A stretch of DNA of 6,927 nucleotides, taken from contig JABITU010000345.1 in the NCBI GenBank assembly GCA_018668195.1, positions 1-6,927 of the forward strand. Direction: 5' to 3'. This document shows, piece by piece, positions 1 through 6,657 of this stretch. How positions within the stretch are numbered: position 1 is the stretch's first letter; each line of letters begins with the position of its first letter. The stretch comes from Tateyamaria sp. Lineage in GTDB: Bacteria; Pseudomonadota; Alphaproteobacteria; Rhodobacterales; Rhodobacteraceae. The position numbers and the translations under genes are program-made. Below the pieces are notes generated by a model. It ran no database searches and was not told the origin of the DNA. It saw only the letters and a list, made by a program, of their open reading frames with translations.

Positions 1-1008
1 AAGATGACTGCAAACCTTGAGGACTGCGTTATTCTTCTGCACGAAAAGAAACTCACATCTCTGGCTCCCATGGTGCCTTTGCTTGAGGCTGTCATGCAGG
101 CAGGCAAGCAGCTTTTGGTCATCGCCGAAGACATTGACGGCGAGGCGCTTGCTACACTTGTTGTGAACAACCTTCGAGGCAGCTTGAAAGTTGTAGGCGT
201 GAAGGCCCCAGGTTTTGGGGATCGTCGTAAGGCAATGCTGCAAGACCTTGCCGTGTTAACCGGTGGTCAAGTGATTACAGACGAGCTTGGAATAAAGCTT
301 GAAAGTGTCACGATGGACATGCTTGGGGATGCCAAGAAGATCACGATCACAAAAGACACAACAACAATTATCGATGGCGCGGGTGACAAGGCGGCAATTG
401 CTGCGCGTGTTACTCAGATACGTGCGCAAATCGAAGAAACCACATCTGACTACGACAAAGAAAAACTGCAAGAACGCCTCGCAAAACTTGCGGGTGGTGT
501 AGCAGTAATCAAAGTCGGTGGTGCAACTGAGATCGAAGTTAAGGAGCGTAAAGACCGTGTCGATGACGCGCTGAACGCGACACGCGCTGCTGTCGAAGAA
601 GGTGTTGTACCGGGCGGCGGTGTCGCACTGGTGCATGCGGGCAAAGTCCTCGAAGGTCTCAAAGGAGACAACGCGGATCAGGCGGCTGGTATCGCGATCA
701 TTCGTAAGGCACTCCAAGCTCCTCTGCGTCAGATTGCCGAAAATGCGGGTGTCGACGGATCAGTGGTTGCTGGAAAAATAGTCGAGAACACCAGCAAGAC
801 GTTCGGCTACGACGCACAGTCAGAGCAATACGGCGACATGTTGAAGGCCGGTGTTATCGATCCGACTAAAGTCGTTCGGATAGCGCTTGAATATGCAGCG
901 TCGGTCGCTGGCCTGCTGATCACGACCGAAGCGATGGTCGCTGACAAACCTTCCAAGTCGGGCGGCAACAGCATGCCTGACATGGGCGGTATGGGCGGCA
1001 TGATGTAA
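1..1008 (+). CDS. groL: Chaperonin GroEL (Hsp60), 5'-truncated by window edge
   Basis: Cytosolic ATP-dependent folding chaperonin that forms a 14-mer double ring and works with GroES. The reading frame is open from base 1 (Lys-Met, matching the NADKM-type context before LED in GroEL), so the ATG at 4 is internal. The 335 residues present correspond to roughly residue 208 onward of a ~545-residue GroEL: most of the apical domain ([19 protein letters not shown]), the descending intermediate domain with [16 protein letters not shown], which carries the ATP-hydrolysis Asp region, and the equatorial domain with VVPGGGVAL and [16 protein letters not shown]. It ends in the GGM-type tail [11 protein letters not shown]. 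Some positions differ from what I recall of the main Roseobacter-type GroEL ([25 protein letters not shown] where LEDAASVAG is usual), so it may be a secondary paralogue. groES, if adjacent, lies upstream outside the window. Family assignment is certain; paralogue status is inference. Confidence 0.98.
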   Translation, partial: KMTANLEDCVILLHEKKLTSLAPMVPLLEAVMQAGKQLLVIAEDIDGEALATLVVNNLRGSLKVVGVKAPGFGDRRKAMLQDLAVLTGGQVITDELGIKLESVTMDMLGDAKKITITKDTTTIIDGAGDKAAIAARVTQIRAQIEETTSDYDKEKLQERLAKLAGGVAVIKVGGATEIEVKERKDRVDDALNATRAAVEEGVVPGGGVALVHAGKVLEGLKGDNADQAAGIAIIRKALQAPLRQIAENAGVDGSVVAGKIVENTSKTFGYDAQSEQYGDMLKAGVIDPTKVVRIALEYAASVAGLLITTEAMVADKPSKSGGNSMPDMGGMGGMM

Positions 1009-1020
1009 ATTGCGACCTAC

Positions 1021-1059
1021 TGGCCCGCAGGCAAATGCTTGTGGGCCAACCATGTTTTT
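1021..1059 (+). terminator. Intrinsic terminator of groEL
   Basis: Twelve base pairs of stem (1021-1032 with 1037-1048, including two G-T wobbles) close an AAAT loop. After a 6-nt gap comes a run of five T (1055-1059). It starts 12 bp past the groEL stop. On the opposite strand the hairpin is not followed by a T-tract, so it should mainly stop groEL transcription before it enters the convergent 91-aa gene. Confidence 0.8.
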
Positions 1060-1081
1060 CAATGCTCTCGCGATTTTGAAG

Positions 1082-1357
1082 TCAATCCTGCTCAGGAACA
1101 GACCCAAGTCTCACTAAAAATGTAGGGTCTCCGACTTCGCCGCTACTGCTGTCTTCTATCACCATATAGGCGTCAGCACCGACGCAACTTTCCGCGCGAA
1201 ATTCCCGTTCTGCCCGCTCTTGAGCTTCATGAGGCGTTGAATATTGTAGTTGCTTGTCGATTTGAAGGTTGCCTTGCTGCCCGCGCGCAGTCGTCTTGGC
1301 AATGTATGTCTGGCAGACATAGTGAACCTTTGTGCCAGTCTCTTTTGTTTCGCTCAT
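1082..1357 (-). CDS. Conserved-looking 91-aa hypothetical protein
   Basis: Small soluble protein without signal peptide or membrane segment; function not recognised. The start at 1357 (MSETKETGTK) is chosen over an in-frame ATG at 1426 because it has a GGAAG ribosome-binding sequence about 5-6 bases upstream, and the 23-residue extension from 1426 looks unlike the rest. Residues 11-20 (VHYVCQTYIA) and 31-40 (LQIDKQLQYS) look like beta strands. Residues 42-54 (PHEAQERAEREFR) look like a charged amphipathic helix, followed by a GADAYMVIEDSSSGEVGDP stretch and a final strand FLVRLG. This composition is that of a real compact domain, and it resembles short hypothetical proteins I associate with alphaproteobacteria. 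It is convergent with groEL and lies 119 bp downstream of the 45-aa gene on the same strand, so the two could share a transcript. Confidence 0.75.
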   Translation of the reverse strand: MSETKETGTKVHYVCQTYIAKTTARGQQGNLQIDKQLQYSTPHEAQERAEREFRAESCVGADAYMVIEDSSSGEVGDPTFLVRLGSVPEQD

Positions 1358-1476
1358 CGGGGCTTCCAAATCTAAATCAAAGGCGTTTCGGGACACTTCA
1401 CGGACGTCGCCCGCGCCGAGGCGCACAACTGCTCTAAGTTGAATATCTCAGGCGGACGAAATCCGTTACCACTTGG

Positions 1477-1614
1477 TTACTTTACCTTTTTACCGCCAAT
1501 TGCGAGTGCGGGTTTTCCATCCAGCGAGTTGGCCGTCGCGGAAACCTTTGCCTTCTCTTGCTTAGGTTTTTTGGCTTCTTTGTTGCCACGCTTACTGTTG
1601 TTGCCTTTGGCCAT
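1477..1614 (-). CDS. 45-aa basic conserved small protein (MAKGNN family)
   Basis: Very short Lys-rich protein: it begins MAKGNNSKRGNKEAKKPKQE and ends ALAIGGKKVK, with ATANS-type residues between. I recognise the pattern (MAxGNN, GNKEAKKPK, ATANS, GKP, IGGKK end) as a small uncharacterised protein found in many alphaproteobacteria, but no function is known to me. The start codon at 1614 is strongly supported by AAAGGA with AGGA 6 bases before the ATG. The strongly basic first half and lack of hydrophobic segments suggest a nucleic-acid- or ribosome-associated role, which is only inference. It lies 100 bp downstream of the nucleotidyltransferase stop with its own candidate promoter space (1615-1714). 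An overlapping plus-strand reading frame (1439-1963) is considered spurious. Confidence 0.82.
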   Translation of the reverse strand: MAKGNNSKRGNKEAKKPKQEKAKVSATANSLDGKPALAIGGKKVK

Positions 1615-1714
1615 AAGAGGTCCTTTCAAATGCAGCGATCCTGTGCCGGGATGGCAAGGGCATCACTGCGCTGTACACCGCGCGCCAAATTTGTGGCCCA
1701 CGGCAGTAGATGCA

Positions 1715-2542
1715 TCAGACGTGCGTCTGAATGGGCGCTTCTTCCGCAGCCTCGTCCAGCACCTTTTGCTGGTCACGGGATATGGTTGTGACTGGGCTGC
1801 TAAACATCGCATTTGCAGCGGCAAAATCTATGGCTGTGTCGATCTCAGTCCAGTCCAGACCGCTGATATCAAGAGCATGGAACTGCGTATCTTGGTCGAC
1901 CAGTTGCGCGTAAGCCGCCTCGTAATACGCCTGAAGGTTTCCACGGCTCTCCATCATTTCTGAAAGCTCTGTGAATAACAGTGCGCCCGTTCCGGCGCTG
2001 ATCTTTTCAATGCCGATGGATTCGCCCAAAGCCAGTTTGGGATCGACGGACTTGCCAACTTCAATGACCTGCATCTGATCGTTTGCGATGACCTTAACCT
2101 CCTCGTCCTCAAGCGCGATGTTGCGGTCGATACACAAGACGTTTGCGTGGTCGCTGTCCAAAAGCTGGCGCAGAATTTTGACATCAAACACGACGTCCGC
2201 GTCGAATTTCACAAACTCAGCTGTGCCAATCGCTTCAGAGGCCAGCATCAGGGAGTAGCCTGTGTTCGTCTCGCGGTACCGGTCGTTGATCACATAGGTG
2301 ACACGGATGCCGCGAAACGTCTTCTCTACAAATTTCTGTATCTCGTCGGCCTTGTGCCCCAGCACGAGAATAAATTGTGACATTCCGCAGCTCAGGCAAT
2401 TGCGGATCATGCGTTCAAGGATGATAGACCCGCCAACAGTCAGTAGGCTTTTTGGACAATTGTCGGTCAGGGGACTGAGGCGCGAGCCAATGCCAGCGGC
2501 CAGAATGACGGCAACCGGTGCACGGTGTTTTTCGTTTTTCAT
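1715..2542 (-). CDS. NTP-transferase, LicC/PntC-like cytidylyltransferase (phosphocholine / aminoethylphosphonate type)
   Basis: Sugar-phosphate-nucleotidyltransferase-fold enzyme predicted to activate a phospho- or phosphono-headgroup with CTP, releasing pyrophosphate. Visible motifs in 275 residues: nucleotide-binding loop LAAGIGSRLSPLT (14-26) followed by the catalytic-type Lys31 in CPKSLLTVGG; NDRYRETNTGYSLMLA (86-101); metal-binding FDADVVFD (113-120, Asp114/Asp116); EVGKSVDP (161-168) then GESIGIEKIS; and the C-terminal metal-binding WTEIDTAIDFAAA (231-243, Glu233/Asp235). This is the LicC/PntC layout rather than a hexose-phosphate GlmU-type enzyme. The start at 2542 has AGGA about 10 bases upstream. 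The gene follows the CDP-alcohol transferase after 36 bp. The last ~25 residues (ISRDQQKVLDEAAEEAPIQTHV) form a charged tail beyond the domain. Substrate could be 2-aminoethylphosphonate, phosphocholine, phosphoethanolamine or inositol phosphate; the aminotransferase neighbour favours aminoethylphosphonate. Confidence 0.88.
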   Translation of the reverse strand: MKNEKHRAPVAVILAAGIGSRLSPLTDNCPKSLLTVGGSIILERMIRNCLSCGMSQFILVLGHKADEIQKFVEKTFRGIRVTYVINDRYRETNTGYSLMLASEAIGTAEFVKFDADVVFDVKILRQLLDSDHANVLCIDRNIALEDEEVKVIANDQMQVIEVGKSVDPKLALGESIGIEKISAGTGALLFTELSEMMESRGNLQAYYEAAYAQLVDQDTQFHALDISGLDWTEIDTAIDFAAANAMFSSPVTTISRDQQKVLDEAAEEAPIQTHV

Positions 2543-2578
2543 AATACTTGAATCCTAAATGAGCCGCATTGAAACAGG

Positions 2579-3346
2579 CTATTTTTGAGTTGGAACCTTC
2601 AGATTTTCGTCGATGTTTTTCCCGCGAAGCCACGATTTGTAGAGGCCCCAGAACACTTGGCTGGCCGCAAACACCCAAAGCATAGGTATGAGTTGATCAA
2701 GGATGAGTGCCGCAGAGAGCATGAAGATGAAGACGCCTTCATCAAAGGCGAGCACCTTGCTTTGTTCACGCCCGAACCACGCCAGATTTGCCTTCAAGCC
2801 AAACCCGAGACCTGCGGTGGTCTGTACCTGTTTCATTTGCGCGATCTGAGCGGGGTAATCTGGGTTACGTCCCGTTTCGATCTCTAACGCCACATATTTC
2901 GCGTAGCCGCGCAATCCGTAGAACGCGATACCGAGTAGCGACAGAAAAACCGGCGTGACGCTATTTGTCTGCGCAAATGCAGCAAAGCCTGCCGCCCCGA
3001 ACCACAACGTGACCTGCACTTGATCCGTGATACGGTCGTAATAGCTGCCAACGGGGGACGAAACCTTTCTATAGCGTGCCATCTGACCGTCCATGCAATC
3101 CAGAACATGGCTGATATGGATCAGGATGGCCGCTGCAATGAAACACGCAGTCCCCCCGATCAGAATTGCAAACGTTGCCACGATAGCCACAAGGAACGAA
3201 GCCGCTGTGATCCGGTTGGGTGTGATCCAAGGGATGTCGACAGCGCCATAATTGGCGACGATAGCCAGCGGTGCCGTGACAAAGGACGACCACCATTCGT
3301 CATCTTGGGTCTTGGTTGCCCAGAGTCGTTTCAGCTTATCGTTCAT
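2579..3346 (-). CDS. CDP-alcohol phosphatidyltransferase family membrane enzyme
   Basis: Integral membrane enzyme that transfers a headgroup or phosphatidyl unit between a CDP-activated donor and an alcohol. The complete signature D-x2-D-G-x2-A-R-x8-G-x3-D-x3-D is present at residues 83-108 (Asp83, Asp86, Gly87, Ala90, Arg91, Gly100, Asp104, Asp108), so the metal site is intact. An amphipathic N-terminus with DDEWWSSFVTAPLA (15-28) and the ITPNRIT element (41-47) precede hydrophobic helices near 48-62, 66-82, 112-126, 131-146, 203-219 and 221-236. Length (255 aa) is normal for the family. The start codon overlaps the stop of the aminotransferase gene in an ATGA (3343-3346), implying translational coupling. 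Placed next to a cytidylyltransferase, it would accept the CMP-activated headgroup made by that enzyme, for example moving aminoethylphosphonate onto diacylglycerol. The acceptor is inference. Confidence 0.9.
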   Translation of the reverse strand: MNDKLKRLWATKTQDDEWWSSFVTAPLAIVANYGAVDIPWITPNRITAASFLVAIVATFAILIGGTACFIAAAILIHISHVLDCMDGQMARYRKVSSPVGSYYDRITDQVQVTLWFGAAGFAAFAQTNSVTPVFLSLLGIAFYGLRGYAKYVALEIETGRNPDYPAQIAQMKQVQTTAGLGFGLKANLAWFGREQSKVLAFDEGVFIFMLSAALILDQLIPMLWVFAASQVFWGLYKSWLRGKNIDENLKVPTQK

Positions 3347-4548
3347 GACACCACCCGCACATGTGCGGGCACAGGCGACACGGCGGGGAGCGTTTGCTTT
3401 GTTCTGACCGGATTAACAAGGTCTGCCGCATCTGCCTGAAGCGTCAGCAACACGTCCTTGAGGGTGGACAGGAAATACCGGATGTCTTCATCCGAGAGCT
3501 CCCCGATATTACCGACCTGAAAAACCTTACCTGCAAAGCATCCCTTTCCTTCATAGATGATGATGGACTTTTCACGTAGACGCGCACGCAGATCATGCAC
3601 TGATACTGATGCCGGAACCTGCACCGTAGTCAGAACCGAACACATATCCGCCTCATCGATCAGGAAGTCGAGATTGAGCCTGCGCATGCCGTTCCGCAGC
3701 AGATCAGCCCGCGCCTTGATGCGAGCATAGCGCTTAAGGACGCCTTCGCGCAGAATGTCCGTTAGCGCTTGATCCAGTGCAAAAAACAACGGTACGGCGG
3801 GTGTATTTGGCGTCTGACTGTGGGTCTTGAGGAATGCGTAGAACGTCGCGAGGTTCAGGTAAGTGGTCTTGGCTGCGTGGTGTTTGAGACGTTTGAACTG
3901 TTTCTTGCGACCCACGACAAAAGACAGCCCCGGATATGAACCCAAGGCCTTGGAGCTGGAACTAGACACAAACGCGATGTTGCACGCCTCCATGTCGATC
4001 ACCTCTGCGCCGACCGAACTGACACCGTCAACAACAAATAGCGCGCCACTGGCCTTGGCCAAAGCACCGACCTGGGCTAGCGGGTTGAGCATGCCGGAAC
4101 ACGTCTCATGGTGGACCATGGCCACCACATCAATCTTGTTTGCCAGCAGATAGGCCGCGATTTGTGCAACATCAAATGGCACGCCCCACGGCATTTCGAT
4201 CAGGTGGGTCTGTTTATTGTGGATCAACGATGTTTTGTGCAACCGTCCGCCAAATTCACCATTGGACAGAATCAGAATGGCACCATTGCCCACGACGGAT
4301 GACAAGATCGCCTCGTTGGCCGCCGTGCCGGAACCTGTGATCACCACTGCGCGATAGCGTTCCCGTTTCCTGATCTGAAAAAGCGAAATCAGTTTGTGCT
4401 CGATGCCCTCAAGAAGGTCATCGAAATCGGTTTCCCGATGACAGATATCCTCTTTGCAGATCGCAGCGCGCAGGGTCTCGGCCACATTTACAGGGCCGGG
4501 TGTGAACAGCAGGTATTTTTCCAAAATCAGGTCATGCTCCAACAACAT
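3343..4548 (-). CDS. Class V PLP aminotransferase, PhnW/AGXT-like (putative 2-aminoethylphosphonate-pyruvate transaminase)
   Basis: PLP-dependent fold-type I transaminase. From the chosen start (401 aa) it shows TPGP (16-19), the phosphate-binding GSGTAANEA (72-80), HHETCSGMLNP (146-156), VVDGVSSVGAE (172-182, with Asp174 expected to contact the pyridine nitrogen), SSSSKALGSYPG with the Schiff-base Lys200, QTPNTPAV (245-252) and QVGNIG (344-349). These are the landmarks of the PhnW / alanine-glyoxylate / serine-glyoxylate group; exact substrate cannot be read off. With cytidylyltransferase and CDP-alcohol transferase genes directly downstream, amination of phosphonoacetaldehyde to 2-aminoethylphosphonate is the best guess. 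Start choice: tandem ATGs at 4551 and 4548 follow AAAGGG, and family homology begins at once. An in-frame ATG at 4671, with AGGA 4 bases ahead, would add 41 residues unlike the family and remains possible. The last ~30 residues, beyond the domain, are low in motif content. Confidence 0.85.
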   Translation of the reverse strand: MLLEHDLILEKYLLFTPGPVNVAETLRAAICKEDICHRETDFDDLLEGIEHKLISLFQIRKRERYRAVVITGSGTAANEAILSSVVGNGAILILSNGEFGGRLHKTSLIHNKQTHLIEMPWGVPFDVAQIAAYLLANKIDVVAMVHHETCSGMLNPLAQVGALAKASGALFVVDGVSSVGAEVIDMEACNIAFVSSSSSKALGSYPGLSFVVGRKKQFKRLKHHAAKTTYLNLATFYAFLKTHSQTPNTPAVPLFFALDQALTDILREGVLKRYARIKARADLLRNGMRRLNLDFLIDEADMCSVLTTVQVPASVSVHDLRARLREKSIIIYEGKGCFAGKVFQVGNIGELSDEDIRYFLSTLKDVLLTLQADAADLVNPVRTKQTLPAVSPVPAHVRVVS

Positions 4549-4698
4549 CATAACCCTTTGGTCACCATGTCGGTTTGCCCATGTTGCATCCCCGTGCGCG
4601 AACCGCGCAGGGATATCGAGAGGGCACAAATCGAGTTCAAAAGCGCAGCCCAAAAAGAAGGCCGTTGTCATGTCGTCCTGAAATTGGACGCTTGCAGC

Positions 4699-4727
4699 AA
4701 TAAATTTGAATGACCCGATCCTGCCAA
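4699..4727 (-). promoter_or_regulatory. Candidate sigma70-type promoter of the aminotransferase operon
   Basis: On the minus strand TTGGCA (4727-4722) is separated by 17 bases from TTTATT (4704-4699), matching five of six and four of six consensus bases. Transcription would begin near 4692, upstream of both candidate start codons of the aminotransferase. The -35 lies inside the GATCCT/AGGATC dyad at 4717-4739. Found by eye; AT-rich hexamers occur by chance, so confidence is low. Confidence 0.35.
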
Positions 4728-4739
4728 TGGGTGAGGATC
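4717..4739. promoter_or_regulatory. Inverted repeat GATCCT-N11-AGGATC, possible operator
   Basis: Six-base perfect arms at 4717-4722 and 4734-4739 with an 11-base spacer, a geometry usual for dimeric repressors binding one helical face. It overlaps the -35 of the candidate promoter of the aminotransferase operon. Six-base arms are short, so chance occurrence is quite possible. Confidence 0.25.
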
Positions 4740-4981
4740 AAGCGTGCTTCGGGTGCCGTTTATCAGCATCTTTGCAATTGTGTCGTAGGGTCGAACAAAA
4801 ACGACAGTCGATCAGATTATCTTGAGGCTGGAAAATCCAGCATCAGGTCAGACAACTTCATTTATCGAGACTGTTCGAAAAGACCCGCAGCACTTGATTA
4901 TTTTGCATGCGGTGATGAAGCCTTAGGGCCAAAGCCTGATGATAGCAACAATTAGATTGGCACATCAGAGTCCTGCGATCA

Positions 4982-6235
4982 CTAAGGACCACCCTCTAGC
5001 ACGGGCTGTTCAAACGTCGATATGGCTACCGGCTTTAGTCGCGCGTCACCCAGTCTAGGGTGTAAGCGTCCGGCAATGCCCCAAGCCAGCAAGCTTGCGA
5101 TCCCCGCAGCTGCGAAGATGCCTGAAATCGGGGCGGTCAACAGGATCAGCCATGCGACACCTGGCGTTAGTATCCCTGATACATCGCGATATGATGAATA
5201 CACGGCCGACATCTCAGTGCGCTCAGATGGTTTGACCGCCATCAAGAATGGCAGCCCGGCACAAATATCCAACAGGATCAGGAAAAAACTCCCGGCAAAG
5301 AGCAACGCAATCGTCGCCGTTGGGGCAGCGGCTGCGATACTGGCGGACGTGAACAATATTGCGCAGGCGGCAAACCCTGTTTGAACCGAATAGCGCACTG
5401 ACCGTTTCTGCATCCATCGCAGCATTATCGGTGACAAGAAAAGCGCAGCGTTCGTTACCGACAACAGTATCCCACCTAGGCTATCTCCTAAGCCATTTTC
5501 GACTGCGAATATCGGCAAATAGACGACGTAAGCCCACCAGCCGCAGGAGCGGATAACAGCAAATAGCCAACCCGCAATCAAGCGTGGTTGCTGAAAAAAG
5601 CGCCCAAGGTAAGCCACCGGGTTCGTTGGTTCACGTTTGCTACGCGTGATCAGCTTACCGTTGCCCATCCGCAAATAAAGGAACACGCCTAACATAAGCA
5701 TTGCTGACGTGCCTGAGATCAAAAAGGGTGCGGGTTTCCACCATCCCCACAAGACGACGCCGAGCACAGGTCCAACAGTCCATCCCAAAGCAGAATAGAA
5801 CATTCGGAGTGTTTCGCATTTCCCCAACTCAACCCGAGAGATGTAATCTAGGACATAGGCATTGAAGCAAACAAAGGTTGTTACCGTTGCCAACGAACTC
5901 AAGACTAGAGCGAGAATGATCATCTCTGGCGTGCCAATAACTGCCAAGAATGCACCAACAACAAAACCCGACGCACCGATGCTATACATCCAGCGCCTTG
6001 GGATCTTCCGGCTCAAAAAGGGAACTAAAAGACCCGTTAGTAGCGAAATGATTCCAATCGAAAAGTATATTGAACTGATCAAAGCGGCATCTTGAAGAGC
6101 ATCATACATCGCGATTGGAAACACAGAAATCAAAATGCCACGTGTCACAGCTTCGAACGCGGCAAGCGACGCAAAGCCTCGCACCGACGGTGCAGGCGAG
6201 TGTCGTAGCCATTCTGGTATGCGGCGCTCAAACAT
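4982..6235 (-). CDS. Major facilitator superfamily (MFS) transporter
   Basis: Inner-membrane secondary transporter of 417 residues, the normal length for a 12-helix MFS protein. Hydrophobic segments fall into two halves separated by a basic loop (about 190-212, NGKLITRSKREPTNP). The loop after helix 2, LSRKIPRRWMYSIG (74-87), resembles the MFS motif A. The second half repeats the layout, with QKRSVRYS (276-283) in the equivalent place. PSERTEMSAVYSSYRDVSGILTPG (336-359) contains conserved-looking charged residues in the C-terminal half. The substrate cannot be deduced; it may be a drug/metabolite exporter or an uptake permease. The start at 6235 has GGTGA/AAAG just upstream and gives an N-terminus leading straight into helix 1. 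The gene is on the same strand as, and 310-430 bp upstream of, the headgroup operon, so a shared pathway is only suggestive. A strong dyad sits 21 bp upstream of the start. Confidence 0.9.
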   Translation of the reverse strand: MFERRIPEWLRHSPAPSVRGFASLAAFEAVTRGILISVFPIAMYDALQDAALISSIYFSIGIISLLTGLLVPFLSRKIPRRWMYSIGASGFVVGAFLAVIGTPEMIILALVLSSLATVTTFVCFNAYVLDYISRVELGKCETLRMFYSALGWTVGPVLGVVLWGWWKPAPFLISGTSAMLMLGVFLYLRMGNGKLITRSKREPTNPVAYLGRFFQQPRLIAGWLFAVIRSCGWWAYVVYLPIFAVENGLGDSLGGILLSVTNAALFLSPIMLRWMQKRSVRYSVQTGFAACAILFTSASIAAAAPTATIALLFAGSFFLILLDICAGLPFLMAVKPSERTEMSAVYSSYRDVSGILTPGVAWLILLTAPISGIFAAAGIASLLAWGIAGRLHPRLGDARLKPVAISTFEQPVLEGGP

Positions 6236-6255
6236 CTTTTCACCGGCTCTGGATT

Positions 6256-6273
6256 TCTCAAACGAGTTTGAGA
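6256..6273. promoter_or_regulatory. 18-bp dyad TCTCAAAC-GA-GTTTGAGA, candidate operator of the MFS gene
   Basis: Perfect 8-base arms (6256-6263 and 6266-6273) around a 2-base centre, ending 20 bases before the MFS start codon on the minus strand. Size, symmetry and position are typical of a repressor-dimer site that controls a transporter gene. It could alternatively form an RNA hairpin in the leader, but the 2-nt centre and absence of a T-tract argue against a terminator. The cognate regulator gene is not in the window. Confidence 0.5.
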
Positions 6274-6300
6274 CGAATGCTTTTGGCGTCTATTCACCCC

Positions 6301-6340
6301 GCGACACCAACGCCAGTTCGCGACAAAATTTGCGACACCA
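6301..6340. repeat. Three short direct repeats GCGACA (TGTCGC on the minus strand) upstream of the MFS gene
   Basis: GCGACACCA occurs exactly at 6301-6309 and 6332-6340, 31 bp apart (about three helical turns), with the related GCGACAAAA at 6320-6328 between them. They lie 66-105 bp upstream of the MFS start, where an activator or repressor might bind cooperatively. Nine-base exact repeats at this distance are unlikely but not impossible by chance. Confidence 0.35.
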
Positions 6341-6586
6341 CGAAACCCCGTGCTGCAATACATCTGTTCTGACACCGCGAATTTAAGCTGTCGGCGAGCC
6401 ATCGGTTGCAAAGCCCGAAGCTTGAATGTTGATCCCCGGCGCATCGAATGGAAGGTTTGGATTCGACGGGTCTTGCCCCCATAGAATGGCCGGTTTGGTG
6501 AAATCCGCTGCGCTGCAAAATGCAGGCTGCTGCACATGCGAGGAAATGCTGCGTCAGCAGTAGCTGCACCAGCAAAAGGCGGGTTT

Positions 6587-6601
6587 GTCCGCATTGCAGA
6601 C
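6587..6601. repeat. Short hairpin motif GTCCGCA-TT-GCAGAC, copy 1
   Basis: GTCCGCATTGCAGAC folds with GTC/GAC and GC/GC pairs around one C-A mismatch. The same two half-motifs (GTCCGCA and TGCAGAC) recur with a longer spacer at 6819-6837, indicating a related degenerate copy. Confidence 0.3.
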
Positions 6602-6657
6602 CTCAATGCGTCCTGCAGCGAACGACGGCAGTGAGCCCAATCTGTAAATTCGTAATT

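Larger units (their letters stand above)
4672..4981. other. Intergenic region between the MFS gene and the aminotransferase operon
   Basis: No gene is supported here. A plus-strand frame of 81 codons (4710-4955) has no recognisable motif, an unremarkable composition and no evident ribosome-binding site. The region holds the candidate promoter and dyad described separately and a short hairpin, GCTGGA-AAA-TCCAGC (4827-4841), without a T-tract. No clear terminator for the MFS gene was found, so read-through into the operon is possible. Confidence 0.6.

Noticed and set aside
256..717. 153-codon minus-strand frame inside groEL
   Set aside because: Antisense shadow of the highly conserved chaperonin gene.
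1715..1730. TCAGACG-TG-CGTCTGA inverted repeat at the stop codon of the nucleotidyltransferase gene, considered as its terminator
   Set aside because: The centre is only 2 bases and no T-tract follows on the minus strand; probably chance, or at most a weak structure.
1439..1963. 174-codon plus-strand reading frame
   Set aside because: It runs antisense through the 45-aa gene and the C-terminal part of the nucleotidyltransferase, both of which have clear coding signatures.
4827..4841. GCTGGA-AAA-TCCAGC hairpin considered as the MFS terminator
   Set aside because: Short stem, about 140 bp beyond the MFS stop, and not followed by T residues in the direction of transcription.
4710..4955. 81-codon plus-strand reading frame in the intergenic gap
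   Set aside because: No motif, no ribosome-binding site, and it overlaps the likely promoter of the minus-strand operon.
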